This document shows, in pieces, positions 6,548 to 14,611 of a stretch of DNA of 54,016 bases (positions are counted from its first letter, which is position 1; each line of letters opens with the position of its first letter). The notes under the pieces are model-generated. The model was given only the letters and a program-made list of their open reading frames with translations. It was not told the DNA's origin and searched no databases. Origin of the DNA: UBA4823 sp034436035 (lineage in GTDB: Bacteria > Chloroflexota > Anaerolineae > Anaerolineales > UBA4823). Location: assembly GCA_034436035.1 (NCBI GenBank), contig DAOTVW010000136.1, positions 1 to 54,016 on the forward strand, written 5' to 3'. The position numbers and the translations under genes were made by a program.

Positions 6548-8954
6548 GAAGCTCGCGCTTACGAGCTTCCTCCTCCTGTTTTTCGGTTTATTTCTAAGCG
6601 GCTGTGCCTCTTTATATGATCCCGAATCGTCCCAAGAGTTACATACAGATGCTTTGATCCTATTAGCCAATAATCAAACTGCAAGCCAAACCATCTTCTT
6701 ACCGCAAGCCTCATTAAGCGCATTTCATTTTTGGGCATCTTCATCAGTATCATCTTCACAAAATGGAAAAATCCATTTCTCTCTCTATGCACAAAAAGAT
6801 AAAACCATTTTGCTCTATTCTACAGATGTACCTTATCCGTTACATCAATTTGTAGACGTACCCATTCCAAAGGATATATATATACCTGCTGGCTTATATA
6901 AGGTTGTAATACAGTCAGATTCCTCTCCGATTTGGCTATTTGGAAGCAAGCTGGATAGCTATCCTCAAGGGACACTCTTTCTCGATAATGCTGATACAGG
7001 GTTTGATCTTGGGTTCTCTGTGAATTATCGTTATACCTTCTCCACTTTCCTGTATGATTTCAAAGCATTTATTATAAATATTAATTTAATCATTCCATTC
7101 TTTATTTTCCTAATTCTGCCTGGATTTTTATTAATCAAATTTTTGAAAGTAGAAAAAGATGTAGATTTATCGTTACAACTATTTTTAATCATTGCAACAA
7201 GCTTGAGCATTTATCCAATCATTTTAGCATGGACGACTTGGATCGATCTCAAGTGGAACCCTATTTCTGTCCGAATATTTTTCTACAGCTTGTTGGTAAT
7301 TTCTACTATTATATCTATACGCAATATACCACGCTTCTTTCGCATTATAAAATTCGAAGACCTCTTTCTTTTTTTTATATTCCTGATATCTCTTTTCGTT
7401 CGGTTGATCATGAGCCGTAACTTAGTTGCCCCAGCTTGGGTGGATTCTATTCATCATTCCTTAATTACCAGTATTATTCTCGATCAAGGCACCTTCCCGA
7501 ACACGTATGAACCATTCGTACATATAAGTACCGCTTCGTATCATTCCGGTTTTCATGCAATGTTGGCTTTTTTTACCTGGCTAAGTGGTTTAAGCCTTCC
7601 CCAATCCATGCTATTATTTGGACAGGTTTTAAATGCATTATGTGTTTATAGTGTGTATTCATTTACAAGATCATTATTTTCAAACCGTTGGATGGCAATA
7701 GTTTCCGCAATGATCGTGGGTTTGATCACCCCCATGCCAGCATATTATACAAGCTGGGGACGATATACGCAACTTGCTGGTTTGGTCATTATGCCGGCGA
7801 TCATACAAATCTATGCGCATCTTCTTACTTCACAAAGGGTTGGTTCAAATCATGATCGGCTTCGAGAAATTGCCCTATTTGCAATTCTTTCCAGTGCTTT
7901 GATCATTACTCATTATCGGGTCAGCCTCTTTCTAGCGTTTTTCTTATTGCTGGTTACCATTCCAACGATCTGGGTTCATTTCCGAAATAAAGATTTTATC
8001 CAACTTCAATCCATTAGTGTCTCGATTATTTTATTAATATTATTTACTTTCGCATTTAGCCTTCCCTGGTTACCCAAAGCGTGGCTCAGCCTTATCTATC
8101 CTGAAATGAATGCCTGGCGCGGAAATGGTCAAGCATTAGAAACAATACCAATTGGATTGCTCACAGCAGGCTTAGGGAAACTGAGTTTGATCCTTGCTGG
8201 TCTAGGAATCCTCTGGGGATTATGGCATAGGAATCAAGGTGTATTGATCCTTTTAGCGTGGGTGGGATTATGTTTCGCGAGCGTTTATCTTCCCTATCTT
8301 GGATTACCAGGTTTGGGTTTGATCAATGCAACATCTGTGACGATTAGCTTGTTTTTCCCCATTGCAGCACTTGGCGGTTTTTTTATTACAGATATCCTAT
8401 TGCGTGGAAATGTTTTCTTCCCAATACCATCTCCTGGTATCCGTTATATTCTTGTTTTCCTAGCATTCATCATCCTTTCTGGAATTGCGATTCCAAAAAT
8501 GCTGCCTATATTAAATCCGATCACGATGTTAGTGCGCGGAGATGATTTGGAAAGTATGAGTTGGATTAAAGCAAATATCCCACAAAACGAGAAAATACTC
8601 ATCCACCCTTTTTTATGGGGTTATGGGTTGTATTCTGGTAGTGACGGAGGCACCTGGATTCCCGCACTGGCAAAAAGGGTGACGATTCCTCCGCCAGTCT
8701 TGTTTGCCCTAACCGCAAGTCCCAACGAAATTAAAACGATAAATACGATTGCCCAGCGTACATTAGATTATCGAAATAACCCTGAAGAGCTGGCTAATTG
8801 GATGAATATCAATAGTCTTCAATATCTTTATCTGGGAGGCCGCGGTGGGGATATTTCCCCTTTTGTTTTATCTCAGTCCAAATATTTCACCCTCATCTTC
8901 CACCACAATTCGGTATTTATTTTTCAGGTGCTTCCCCAAGAAATCCATCCGTAA
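6492..8954 (+). CDS. Large polytopic membrane protein, GT-C glycosyltransferase-like, with lipobox
   Basis: Function unknown. 820 residues in this reading. The N-terminus looks like a lipoprotein signal ending in LFLSGC. It is followed by a beta-rich extracytoplasmic region (about 45-175), about a dozen hydrophobic segments between 180 and 680, and a soluble C-terminal part (about 690-820) with WIKANIPQNEKILIHP, a pattern common at the end of GT-C membrane glycosyltransferases. The loop with WVDSIHH and the SWGRYTQL segment resemble integral membrane proteins of that broad class (DUF6541-like). The start is uncertain: ATG 6492 and 6504 overlap prfB and lack ribosome sites, while TTG 6537 gives a textbook signal peptide (GIRK then a hydrophobic run). 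It probably uses lipid-linked sugars; no substrate can be named. Confidence 0.7.
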   Translation: MAISMGLSKLTCINKLGIRKLALTSFLLLFFGLFLSGCASLYDPESSQELHTDALILLANNQTASQTIFLPQASLSAFHFWASSSVSSSQNGKIHFSLYAQKDKTILLYSTDVPYPLHQFVDVPIPKDIYIPAGLYKVVIQSDSSPIWLFGSKLDSYPQGTLFLDNADTGFDLGFSVNYRYTFSTFLYDFKAFIININLIIPFFIFLILPGFLLIKFLKVEKDVDLSLQLFLIIATSLSIYPIILAWTTWIDLKWNPISVRIFFYSLLVISTIISIRNIPRFFRIIKFEDLFLFFIFLISLFVRLIMSRNLVAPAWVDSIHHSLITSIILDQGTFPNTYEPFVHISTASYHSGFHAMLAFFTWLSGLSLPQSMLLFGQVLNALCVYSVYSFTRSLFSNRWMAIVSAMIVGLITPMPAYYTSWGRYTQLAGLVIMPAIIQIYAHLLTSQRVGSNHDRLREIALFAILSSALIITHYRVSLFLAFFLLLVTIPTIWVHFRNKDFIQLQSISVSIILLILFTFAFSLPWLPKAWLSLIYPEMNAWRGNGQALETIPIGLLTAGLGKLSLILAGLGILWGLWHRNQGVLILLAWVGLCFASVYLPYLGLPGLGLINATSVTISLFFPIAALGGFFITDILLRGNVFFPIPSPGIRYILVFLAFIILSGIAIPKMLPILNPITMLVRGDDLESMSWIKANIPQNEKILIHPFLWGYGLYSGSDGGTWIPALAKRVTIPPPVLFALTASPNEIKTINTIAQRTLDYRNNPEELANWMNINSLQYLYLGGRGGDISPFVLSQSKYFTLIFHHNSVFIFQVLPQEIHP

Positions 8955-9339
8955 CCTCACGGCAACAGCGCACAAAATCAAGCACGGTTGGTATACTGCG
9001 CATTAATACAGCCATATTCCCTTGAACTTTTAGCTTACGGGTTAACATGGCTTGCATCGGATCAATATTACCCTTTAACAAAGTAACATAATTGGGATAT
9101 GGTGCGCTCAACACAAAACTTGCTTTTACTTCTTGTGGATCTTTGATTTCCTTTATTGCGCGGCATTTTCCATGCCAGAGATCAATATATGCATGAATGG
9201 GTTGTTTTATTGCACCGCCTGGTTCGATTGTAAACAGAAAATCCCCTTCCCATTTTTGGGCAATTCGATTGTATTGTTCGTCTTGATTTAATTTGTTGCA
9301 TAATTCTTCAAACCAAGAAAATTCAGGAAATGTCGCCAT
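8917..9339 (-). CDS. SCP2 sterol-transfer-domain protein
   Basis: 140 residues spanning one SCP2-like lipid-binding fold. Seen: the alternating polar/hydrophobic pattern of the fold, including WEGDFLFTIEPGGAI and LLKGNIDPMQAMLTRKLKVQGNM; the motif D-P-x-x-A-x-x-x-x-x-L-K-V-x-G is the family hallmark. Bacterial members bind long-chain fatty acyl groups or act as accessory domains; no specific substrate follows from the sequence. It is transcribed towards the preceding membrane protein gene and the two coding regions overlap by 38 bases at their 3' ends, so no terminator fits between them. It diverges from the ABC binding protein at 9496. Confidence 0.8.
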   Translation of the reverse strand: MATFPEFSWFEELCNKLNQDEQYNRIAQKWEGDFLFTIEPGGAIKQPIHAYIDLWHGKCRAIKEIKDPQEVKASFVLSAPYPNYVTLLKGNIDPMQAMLTRKLKVQGNMAVLMRSIPTVLDFVRCCREVTDGFLGEAPEK

Positions 9340-9388
9340 TTGTGCCTCTCTTTTTAAAAATTAATCGAAAATTCGTTTACAAATACTC

Positions 9389-9427
9389 TTGCATTTTTTG
9401 GCATTTTGGTCTATTCTTGCATATAAA
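9389..9427 (+). promoter_or_regulatory. Candidate promoter of the amino-acid ABC transporter
   Basis: Two overlapping sigma-70-like pairs are visible: TTGCAT (9389-9394) with TATTCT (9412-9417) at 17 bases, and TTGGCA (9398-9403) with TATAAA (9422-9427) at 18 bases. Either gives a leader of roughly 60-70 bases. That leader holds a small inverted repeat, TCGCCA 9428-9433 with TGGCGA 9462-9467, and a strong GAGGAG ribosome site before ATG 9496. Confidence 0.45.
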
Positions 9428-9495
9428 TCGCCAAAGGATAGTTTACCCCATAATCGCTGAATGGCGAAGAAATTTTTATATACGAGGAGAGAAAG

Positions 9496-10395
9496 ATGAA
9501 AAAGTCCATTGTGTTTCCGTTTCTTATTATTTTAAGCCTGATTTTGAGTGCATGCGCAACACCATCAACCCCCGCAGCAGCACCAACTGAAATGGCAACC
9601 GAAGCCGCGACCGAAATCGTTCAACCACCAACTGCAACCGTCGCTGAAGCACAACCAACTGAAGCTCCTACTGAAGCTCCAACAGAAGCCCCGGCAGCAA
9701 GCAAACTGCCCGATTTAGGTGGCAAGAAAATCACTGTTGCGGTCGAAAACGCCTATCCACCATTCAACAAGATTGACGAAGCCACCGGTGAAGGTGTTGG
9801 TTGGGATTATGACACCGTTCGTGAGATCTGCAAACGCATCAATTGTGTCCCTGAATTTAAACAAGCTGCTTGGGATGGCATCTTCCCGGCGATGCAAGCT
9901 GGTGAATATGACATGCTGGCTGATGGTGTCACCATTACAGAAGAGCGAGCAAAAATCGTAGATTTTTCAATCCCCTATGTCACCATCGGTCAGGTTTTAT
10001 TAGTCCGAGCTGATGAAACTGCTACGGTTGATGAGATAAAGGCTGATCCTAAGCGCATCGTCGGCACCCAATTAGGCACAACGAATGAAATCGTTGCGAA
10101 GAAAAACTTCCCCGAAGAACGCGTCAAATCTTTTGAGGATTTCGGTGGCGCGGTTCTAGCCTTGCTTTCCAATGACATTGATGGTGTCGTCATTGACAAT
10201 GTAACTGCACTTGGCTTCATGAACGAAAACCCAGGGAAGCTTAAAGTGGCTGGTCAAATCACTTCCGACGAACAACTAGGCTTTGTGTTTCCGCCTGGAA
10301 GTGAGCTAAAAGATGCAGTCAATGCCGCCCTGCAGTCTATGATCGATGACGGAACCTTAGAAGCATTGAATAAGAAATGGGGTCTGATCCAATAA
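9496..10395 (+). CDS. Amino-acid ABC transporter substrate-binding lipoprotein
   Basis: Extracytoplasmic family-3 solute-binding protein that delivers polar amino acids to the permease encoded next. 299 residues. Seen: lipoprotein signal with lipobox LSAC at about 17-20, a repetitive PTEAPTEAPTEAP spacer to about residue 68 that tethers the domain away from the membrane, then the binding domain from ITVAVENAYPPF onward, with GVGWDYDTVREICKRI, GEYDMLADGVTITEERA and the hinge-region DFSIPYV. Specificity cannot be read reliably. It is preceded by GAGGAGAG. A long hairpin lies between this gene and the permease. No ATP-binding subunit gene is adjacent. Confidence 0.93.
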   Translation: MKKSIVFPFLIILSLILSACATPSTPAAAPTEMATEAATEIVQPPTATVAEAQPTEAPTEAPTEAPAASKLPDLGGKKITVAVENAYPPFNKIDEATGEGVGWDYDTVREICKRINCVPEFKQAAWDGIFPAMQAGEYDMLADGVTITEERAKIVDFSIPYVTIGQVLLVRADETATVDEIKADPKRIVGTQLGTTNEIVAKKNFPEERVKSFEDFGGAVLALLSNDIDGVVIDNVTALGFMNENPGKLKVAGQITSDEQLGFVFPPGSELKDAVNAALQSMIDDGTLEALNKKWGLIQ

Positions 10396-10454
10396 GGTAT
10401 ACAGACTAGCTTAATCGTTCTATCACTAATCTCACTGACCAAAATTATGACATA

Positions 10455-10498
10455 GAGCGAAGCGCAGACTATTTTGAAAAATATGTCTCGCTTCGCTC
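10455..10498 (+). repeat. Long hairpin between binding protein and permease genes
   Basis: GAGCGAAGCG (10455-10464) pairs perfectly with CGCTTCGCTC (10489-10498). The stem continues inward as AGACTATTTT against AAAATATGTCT with two single-base bulges. It is followed by A-rich rather than T-rich sequence, so it is not a standard plus-strand terminator. Such structures after binding-protein genes often protect the upstream message and raise its level over the permease; that role is inferred. Confidence 0.6.
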
Positions 10499-10562
10499 AA
10501 ATAAAATAATTAGCGCACGAAGTAATTACTAAATATTATATTATTTCTGAAGGAAATCAATC

Positions 10563-11432
10563 ATGATAAGTTCTAAGGTCATTGAAAAGGATGAAGAATA
10601 TACCCCGCAAAAGTTCTCCCTTTCCAACCTTCCCTGGTGGGCAATTATTTTACTGATAACCGGGTTAATTATCATTTATCTTATTTTTGCTAATCCAAAT
10701 TATCATGATACTTTTCTGTACTTGAAGTCGGGTGTTGTAGTCACCTTACGAATAACATTAATCGCTTTTCCTATTGCATCTGTCATTGGTTTGTTCGTGG
10801 GATTGGCTCGCTTATCGAAAAACATCGTTATCAATACAATTGCCACAATCTACGTGGAAGTGGTGCGTGGAATCCCGCTCGTCGTCCTTATCTTATTAAT
10901 TGCTTTTGGACTTATGCCGATTATTGTGGACATGATCATGAAAACCGGACAATGGGGAATTGCAACTTTTCCGAGCGGTTTCCTACATGATTTGTTTAAT
11001 CGCATGGCAACCTATAGCATTCGTACCGTTTCGATGGAAATGCGCGCCATTATTGCCTTAGCACTTGGCTATGGTGCATTTGAAGCAGAGGTTTTTCGAG
11101 CAGGTATCCAATCAATCGGTAAGGGTCAAATGGAAGCAGCGCGATCTTTGGGGATGAATTATGTATTAGCGATGCGCTTGATCATTCTACCCCAAGCTAT
11201 TCGCCGAATCCTTCCTCCACTAGGGAATGATTTTATTGCTTTGTTGAAAGATTCCTCTCTGGCAACAGTATTAGCAGTAAATGAATTAACCCAACTCACC
11301 CGATTACGGCGGTCCAGTACCTTTCGAGTAATGGAAGCATTCAATGTTGCAGCATTCTTATATCTAACCATGACACTGTTATTATCCGGTTTTGTACGTT
11401 TTCTAGAGAGGAAAATGAAATTAGGCGATTAA
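10563..11432 (+). CDS. Amino-acid ABC transporter permease (HisM/GlnP type)
   Basis: Inner-membrane subunit of a polar-amino-acid importer. 289 residues with a cytoplasmic N-terminal tail, a first membrane segment at about 28-48 and further segments through to 275. Seen: VEVVRGIPLVVLILLIAFG in the first part, typical of the HEQ-type three-segment domain, and the EAA loop EAARSLGMNYVLAMRLIILP followed by QAIRRILPPLGNDFIALLKD, which contacts the ATPase. Start chosen from GAAGGAAATC before ATG 10563. The cognate ATPase is not here: the gene is followed by a terminator and a tRNA on the other strand, so the ATPase must be encoded elsewhere. Confidence 0.92.
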   Translation: MISSKVIEKDEEYTPQKFSLSNLPWWAIILLITGLIIIYLIFANPNYHDTFLYLKSGVVVTLRITLIAFPIASVIGLFVGLARLSKNIVINTIATIYVEVVRGIPLVVLILLIAFGLMPIIVDMIMKTGQWGIATFPSGFLHDLFNRMATYSIRTVSMEMRAIIALALGYGAFEAEVFRAGIQSIGKGQMEAARSLGMNYVLAMRLIILPQAIRRILPPLGNDFIALLKDSSLATVLAVNELTQLTRLRRSSTFRVMEAFNVAAFLYLTMTLLLSGFVRFLERKMKLGD

Positions 11433-11466
11433 CAAAAAACGAGCGCCAAATCGCTCATTTTTTGTT
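11431..11466. terminator. Bidirectional intrinsic terminator (permease and tRNA-Leu)
   Basis: Stem GAGCG/CGCTC (11441-11445 with 11452-11456) with loop CCAAAT, flanked by A-rich DNA on the left and TTTTTT on the right. Read on plus it ends the permease message; read on minus it lies just beyond the tRNA-Leu 3' end and again finishes in a T-run. It overlaps the permease stop codon. Confidence 0.8.
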
Positions 11467-11474
11467 AGAATTAG

Positions 11475-11556
11475 TGCGCTGGGTGGGAGTTGAACCCACA
11501 CGCCTTGCGGCACATGGCCCTCAACCATGCCTGTCTGCCAATTCCAGCACCAGCGC
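11475..11556 (-). tRNA. tRNA-Leu (anticodon GAG)
   Basis: Full cloverleaf on the minus strand: acceptor GCGCTGG (11556-11550) with CCAGCGC (11482-11476) and discriminator A at 11475. Anticodon stem CATGG/CCATG encloses loop TTGAGGG, giving anticodon GAG at 11522-11520 (reads CUC and CUU). The T-arm is GTGGG-TTCAACT-CCCAC. The variable arm is a short GCC-GCAA-GGC hairpin, marking a class II tRNA. The 3' CCA is not encoded. A consensus promoter lies 12 bases upstream and a terminator follows within ten bases. Confidence 0.96.
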
Positions 11557-11567
11557 AAGGCTGAATT

Positions 11568-11595
11568 ATTATAATCTCACTTCCCATCCTGTCAA
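11568..11595 (-). promoter_or_regulatory. Consensus promoter of tRNA-Leu
   Basis: On minus, a perfect TTGACA (11595-11590), a 16-base spacer and a perfect TATAAT (11573-11568) lie upstream of the tRNA 5' end at 11556. The -10 is embedded in the palindrome ATTATAAT (11568-11575), so the plus strand also carries a perfect TATAAT facing plsX, without a recognisable -35. Confidence 0.8.
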
Positions 11596-11631
11596 GAAAG
11601 CTTTCTTATTAATTTTAAAAAGGAGCTATAT

Positions 11632-12654
11632 ATGCGCATTGTATTAGATGCTATGGGAAGCGATCGTCACCCTGAACCAGAAATCTTGGCAACCATCGAA
11701 GCAGCACAACGCTTTGCGAACGATGAAATTTTCCTGGTTGGTCAAAAACCTTTATTAGAAAACAAATTCCGCCAATTCTCCATTCCTAAAAATGTCCAAT
11801 TGATTCACGCCTCCGAGGTCATTGAAATGAGCGACAAGCCAGCTGAAAACTCTCGGAGGAAATCAGATACTTCCATGGCGGTTGGGTTGGAGCTAATTCG
11901 CAATGGACAGGCAGATGTTTTCGTCACCGCAGGTAATACCGGCGGGGCAATGGTGAACGCTTTATTACATCTTGGCAGAATACGCGGGGTTCGCCGACCA
12001 GCTCTAACAGCACAATTTCCCGTTCGAGGGGGGCATTGTGTTGTCTTAGATATCGGGGCAAATGCAGACTGTAAACCCGAATACCTGTTACAATTTGGTA
12101 TCATGGGTTCCATTTATGCTGAAAAAATCCTTGGCAAAACATCTCCAAAAGTCGCCTTATTAAGTAATGGCGAAGAAGCCGGTAAAGGAAACGAACTGGT
12201 TAAATCAGCTTTCCCGCTTATGAAAGAATTCATTCCTAATTTTATCGGTAATGTGGAGGGAAAAGAGCTTTTTAATGGTGACGCTGATGTTGTGGTAACT
12301 GATGGCTTTACTGGAAATATCCTCTTAAAATCAAGTGAAGCAGTGGCAAAATTCTTAACGGATCTCATTCGCGATGAAATGATGTCTTCTTTTCGCACAA
12401 AAATTGGCGGATTATTAGCTAAACCAGCATTTGTGAACGTTAAAAAGATTATGGATCCGGCAGAATACGGTGCGGCGCCATTGCTTGGCATCAATGGTTT
12501 GGTTTTTGTCGGACATGGGCGCTCTGATCAACGGGCAATCCTTAGCGCTATTCAGGTTGCTCGTCAAGCTGTAGAAGTCAATTTATTACAAGAAATTCGC
12601 ACGGTTATTCAGGAAAGATTATCTACCACAACAGTCAGGGGTGCGGATGACTGA
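11632..12654 (+). CDS. plsX: Phosphate acyltransferase PlsX
   Basis: Soluble enzyme that turns acyl-ACP into acyl-phosphate, the donor for the first acylation of glycerol-3-phosphate in phospholipid synthesis. 340 residues, typical length. Seen: the N-terminal MRIVLDAMGSDRHP, TAGNTGGAM near residue 103, LDIGANADCKPE, a conserved GNVEGKELFNGDADVVVTD block and the C-terminal APLLGINGLVFVGHGRSD. AGGAG lies seven bases before the ATG. It overlaps fabF, and the pair forms a lipid-synthesis operon; acpP, which supplies the carrier, is at 32301. Confidence 0.96.
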   Translation: MRIVLDAMGSDRHPEPEILATIEAAQRFANDEIFLVGQKPLLENKFRQFSIPKNVQLIHASEVIEMSDKPAENSRRKSDTSMAVGLELIRNGQADVFVTAGNTGGAMVNALLHLGRIRGVRRPALTAQFPVRGGHCVVLDIGANADCKPEYLLQFGIMGSIYAEKILGKTSPKVALLSNGEEAGKGNELVKSAFPLMKEFIPNFIGNVEGKELFNGDADVVVTDGFTGNILLKSSEAVAKFLTDLIRDEMMSSFRTKIGGLLAKPAFVNVKKIMDPAEYGAAPLLGINGLVFVGHGRSDQRAILSAIQVARQAVEVNLLQEIRTVIQERLSTTTVRGADD

Positions 12655-13912
12655 TCTTTCATCAAATTCAAAGCGGCGCGTTGTTGTTACCGGCATGGGC
12701 ACGATCAATCCCATTGGATTGTCAGTGCAGTCATATTGGGATAATCTCATCCATGGGGTGTCGGGCATTAGAACGATTTCACAATTCGACCCCAGTGATT
12801 TGCCTTGTAAAATAGCTGGCGAAATCATCGGTTTTAATCCAACTGATTACCTTGATACAAAAGAAGCACGCCGTATTCCCCGCTCTGCCCAAATCGCCTT
12901 AGCGTCAGCAATGCAAGCATTTCAAGATGCACATCTTCCTTCGAATGATATTGATTCTGAAAGGTTTGGGGTTGTCTTTGGTACCGCGATTGGAGGCGCT
13001 GATAAAATCGACGACGGGATTCAATCATTGCGTACGAAAGGGTTTGAAAGGGTAAACCCGTTTATCCTTCCTTCGGGTATACCAAATTTATCAGCGTTTT
13101 TAATTGCCAAAGAATTCCAGCTGCTTGGCCCAAATATTACCATCACCACGGCTTGTGCTGCTGGAACTCAAGCCATTGGAGAAGCTGTAGAATTAATCCG
13201 CCATGGCAGAGCTGATGCAGTTCTAGCTGGGGGAACAGAATCTTTGATCCGCGATTTTGCAATTGCTGGTTTTTCAGCAATGCGTGCTCTACCCACTTCT
13301 TTTAATACAGCACCAGAAAAAGCATCAAGGCCATTTGATTTGAAACGTGAAGGTTTCGTATTCTCGGAAGGAGCAGCGGTTTTGATATTAGAAGACCTTG
13401 AACATGCTCTTTCTCGCCAGGCTCCAATCTATGCAGAGATAATAGGTCACGCTTCATCCACCGATGCATATCACATCGCTCAACCAGACCCAAGTGGAAT
13501 GGGAGCAATGCGGACAATGTCTTGGGCTATCCAAGATGCCGGGATTACTCCAGCTGATATTGATTACATAAATGCACACGGAACCTCTACACCGCTAAAT
13601 GATCTAACCGAAACCAAAGCAATCAAAATGCTTTTTCAAGAGCACGCCTATCGCTTATTGATCAGTTCCACAAAGTCTATGATAGGTCACGCGATGGGTG
13701 CATCCGGGGCATTGGAAGCGATAGCGACTGTGTTGGCAATTAAATATAAGACGATCCCACCTACGATCAATTACGAATATCCAGATCCAGAATGCGACCT
13801 TAATTATGTACCAAATCAAGCAATTCATTCTCCCATAACCATTGCACTTTCCAATTCATTTGGTTTGGGAGGTCAAAATGCCACTCTCGTTATAAAGGAA
13901 TATATAAAATGA
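12647..13912 (+). CDS. fabF: 3-oxoacyl-[acyl-carrier-protein] synthase II
   Basis: Condensing enzyme of type II fatty-acid elongation; joins malonyl-ACP to acyl-ACP. 421 residues from ATG 12647. Seen: catalytic Cys170 in TTACAAGTQA, first His in NAHGTSTPLND and second His in KSMIGHAMGASGALE, completing the Cys-His-His triad of KASI/II, plus the C-terminal NSFGFG-like NSFGLGGQNA. I chose ATG 12647 because AGGGG lies five bases before it; the in-frame GTG at 12641 is too close to that site. It overlaps plsX by eight bases, and its TGA overlaps the ATG of the next gene. Confidence 0.95.
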   Translation: MTDLSSNSKRRVVVTGMGTINPIGLSVQSYWDNLIHGVSGIRTISQFDPSDLPCKIAGEIIGFNPTDYLDTKEARRIPRSAQIALASAMQAFQDAHLPSNDIDSERFGVVFGTAIGGADKIDDGIQSLRTKGFERVNPFILPSGIPNLSAFLIAKEFQLLGPNITITTACAAGTQAIGEAVELIRHGRADAVLAGGTESLIRDFAIAGFSAMRALPTSFNTAPEKASRPFDLKREGFVFSEGAAVLILEDLEHALSRQAPIYAEIIGHASSTDAYHIAQPDPSGMGAMRTMSWAIQDAGITPADIDYINAHGTSTPLNDLTETKAIKMLFQEHAYRLLISSTKSMIGHAMGASGALEAIATVLAIKYKTIPPTINYEYPDPECDLNYVPNQAIHSPITIALSNSFGLGGQNATLVIKEYIK

Positions 13913-14610
13913 AAATCATCACAAATGAAAAAAAGAAAAAAATCAACCGCCGTATTGCTCTGACAGCCACCTTAGCAGGGATGGCAGTTTTAATCGGAGG
14001 ATTACTTCTTTCGCTAAAATATCCGACTCAAGTCATATATTCGTTTGGAGCGCTAATTGTCGGTTTTATATTAGCGCAAATCGGCATGTATTTTACCAAT
14101 CGCTGGGGACGTAATCCCAGTCCTGATGAATTACTCAATCAGGCATTGAAAGGGCTTGATCAACAATATACGATTTGCCACTATTTCACACCGGTTTATC
14201 ACTTGCTCGTCGGTCCCGCTGGTATCTGGATCTTAACTCCTGTCCATGTAGGAGGTACCATTACATTTCTCAAGGGGCGCTGGATACACAAGGGTGCAAG
14301 TTTATTGCGACTTTTCGGCCAAGAGGGGTTAGGGAGACCTGATTTAGAGCTTCCTTATGAAGTTGAGAAGATTCAAAAATTTCTCAAGCCGATTTTTGGT
14401 GATGAAAAAACAGCCCCAGTAAGAGCTGCACTAGTTTGTACAAATCCTAAAGTTAAAATCGAGATTAGTCCCGATGAAAATCCCCCAGCTTTGACAATCG
14501 AAATCGAAAAATTAAAAGAGTATCTCCGTAAAGAAGCCAAACGTAAACCAGTTTCATTGGAAAAAGTCGAGGCGATCAGTGAGTTTTTACACCAGTATGA
14601 AATGGCTTAA
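13909..14610 (+). CDS. Membrane-anchored NERD-like protein of unknown function
   Basis: 233 residues. Seen: a basic N-terminus (KKKKINRR), two membrane segments at about 15-34 and 41-62, then a soluble cytoplasmic domain. The stretch YHLLVGPAGIWILTPVHVGG matches the shape of the NERD (nuclease-related) core, where the usual pattern is D-H-x-x-x-x-P-x-G-x-x-x-x-E-x-K-x-x-G. Here the Asp, Glu and Lys expected for nuclease activity are Tyr, Thr and His, so catalysis is unlikely if the resemblance is real. The C-terminal part is helical and charged. The start overlaps the fabF stop (ATGA), so translation is coupled to fabF. No function is assigned. Confidence 0.6.
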   Translation: MKIITNEKKKKINRRIALTATLAGMAVLIGGLLLSLKYPTQVIYSFGALIVGFILAQIGMYFTNRWGRNPSPDELLNQALKGLDQQYTICHYFTPVYHLLVGPAGIWILTPVHVGGTITFLKGRWIHKGASLLRLFGQEGLGRPDLELPYEVEKIQKFLKPIFGDEKTAPVRAALVCTNPKVKIEISPDENPPALTIEIEKLKEYLRKEAKRKPVSLEKVEAISEFLHQYEMA

Positions 14611-14611
14611 A

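Noticed and set aside
9428..9467. Inverted repeat TCGCCA/TGGCGA in the ABC binding protein leader as a riboswitch
   Set aside because: Only six paired bases, no conserved riboswitch core recognised; noted with the promoter only.
9570..9700. Repetitive DNA encoding PTEAP units, possible tandem repeat or array
   Set aside because: It is an in-frame low-complexity spacer after a lipobox, a normal feature of surface lipoproteins in this group, and not a CRISPR or mobile repeat.
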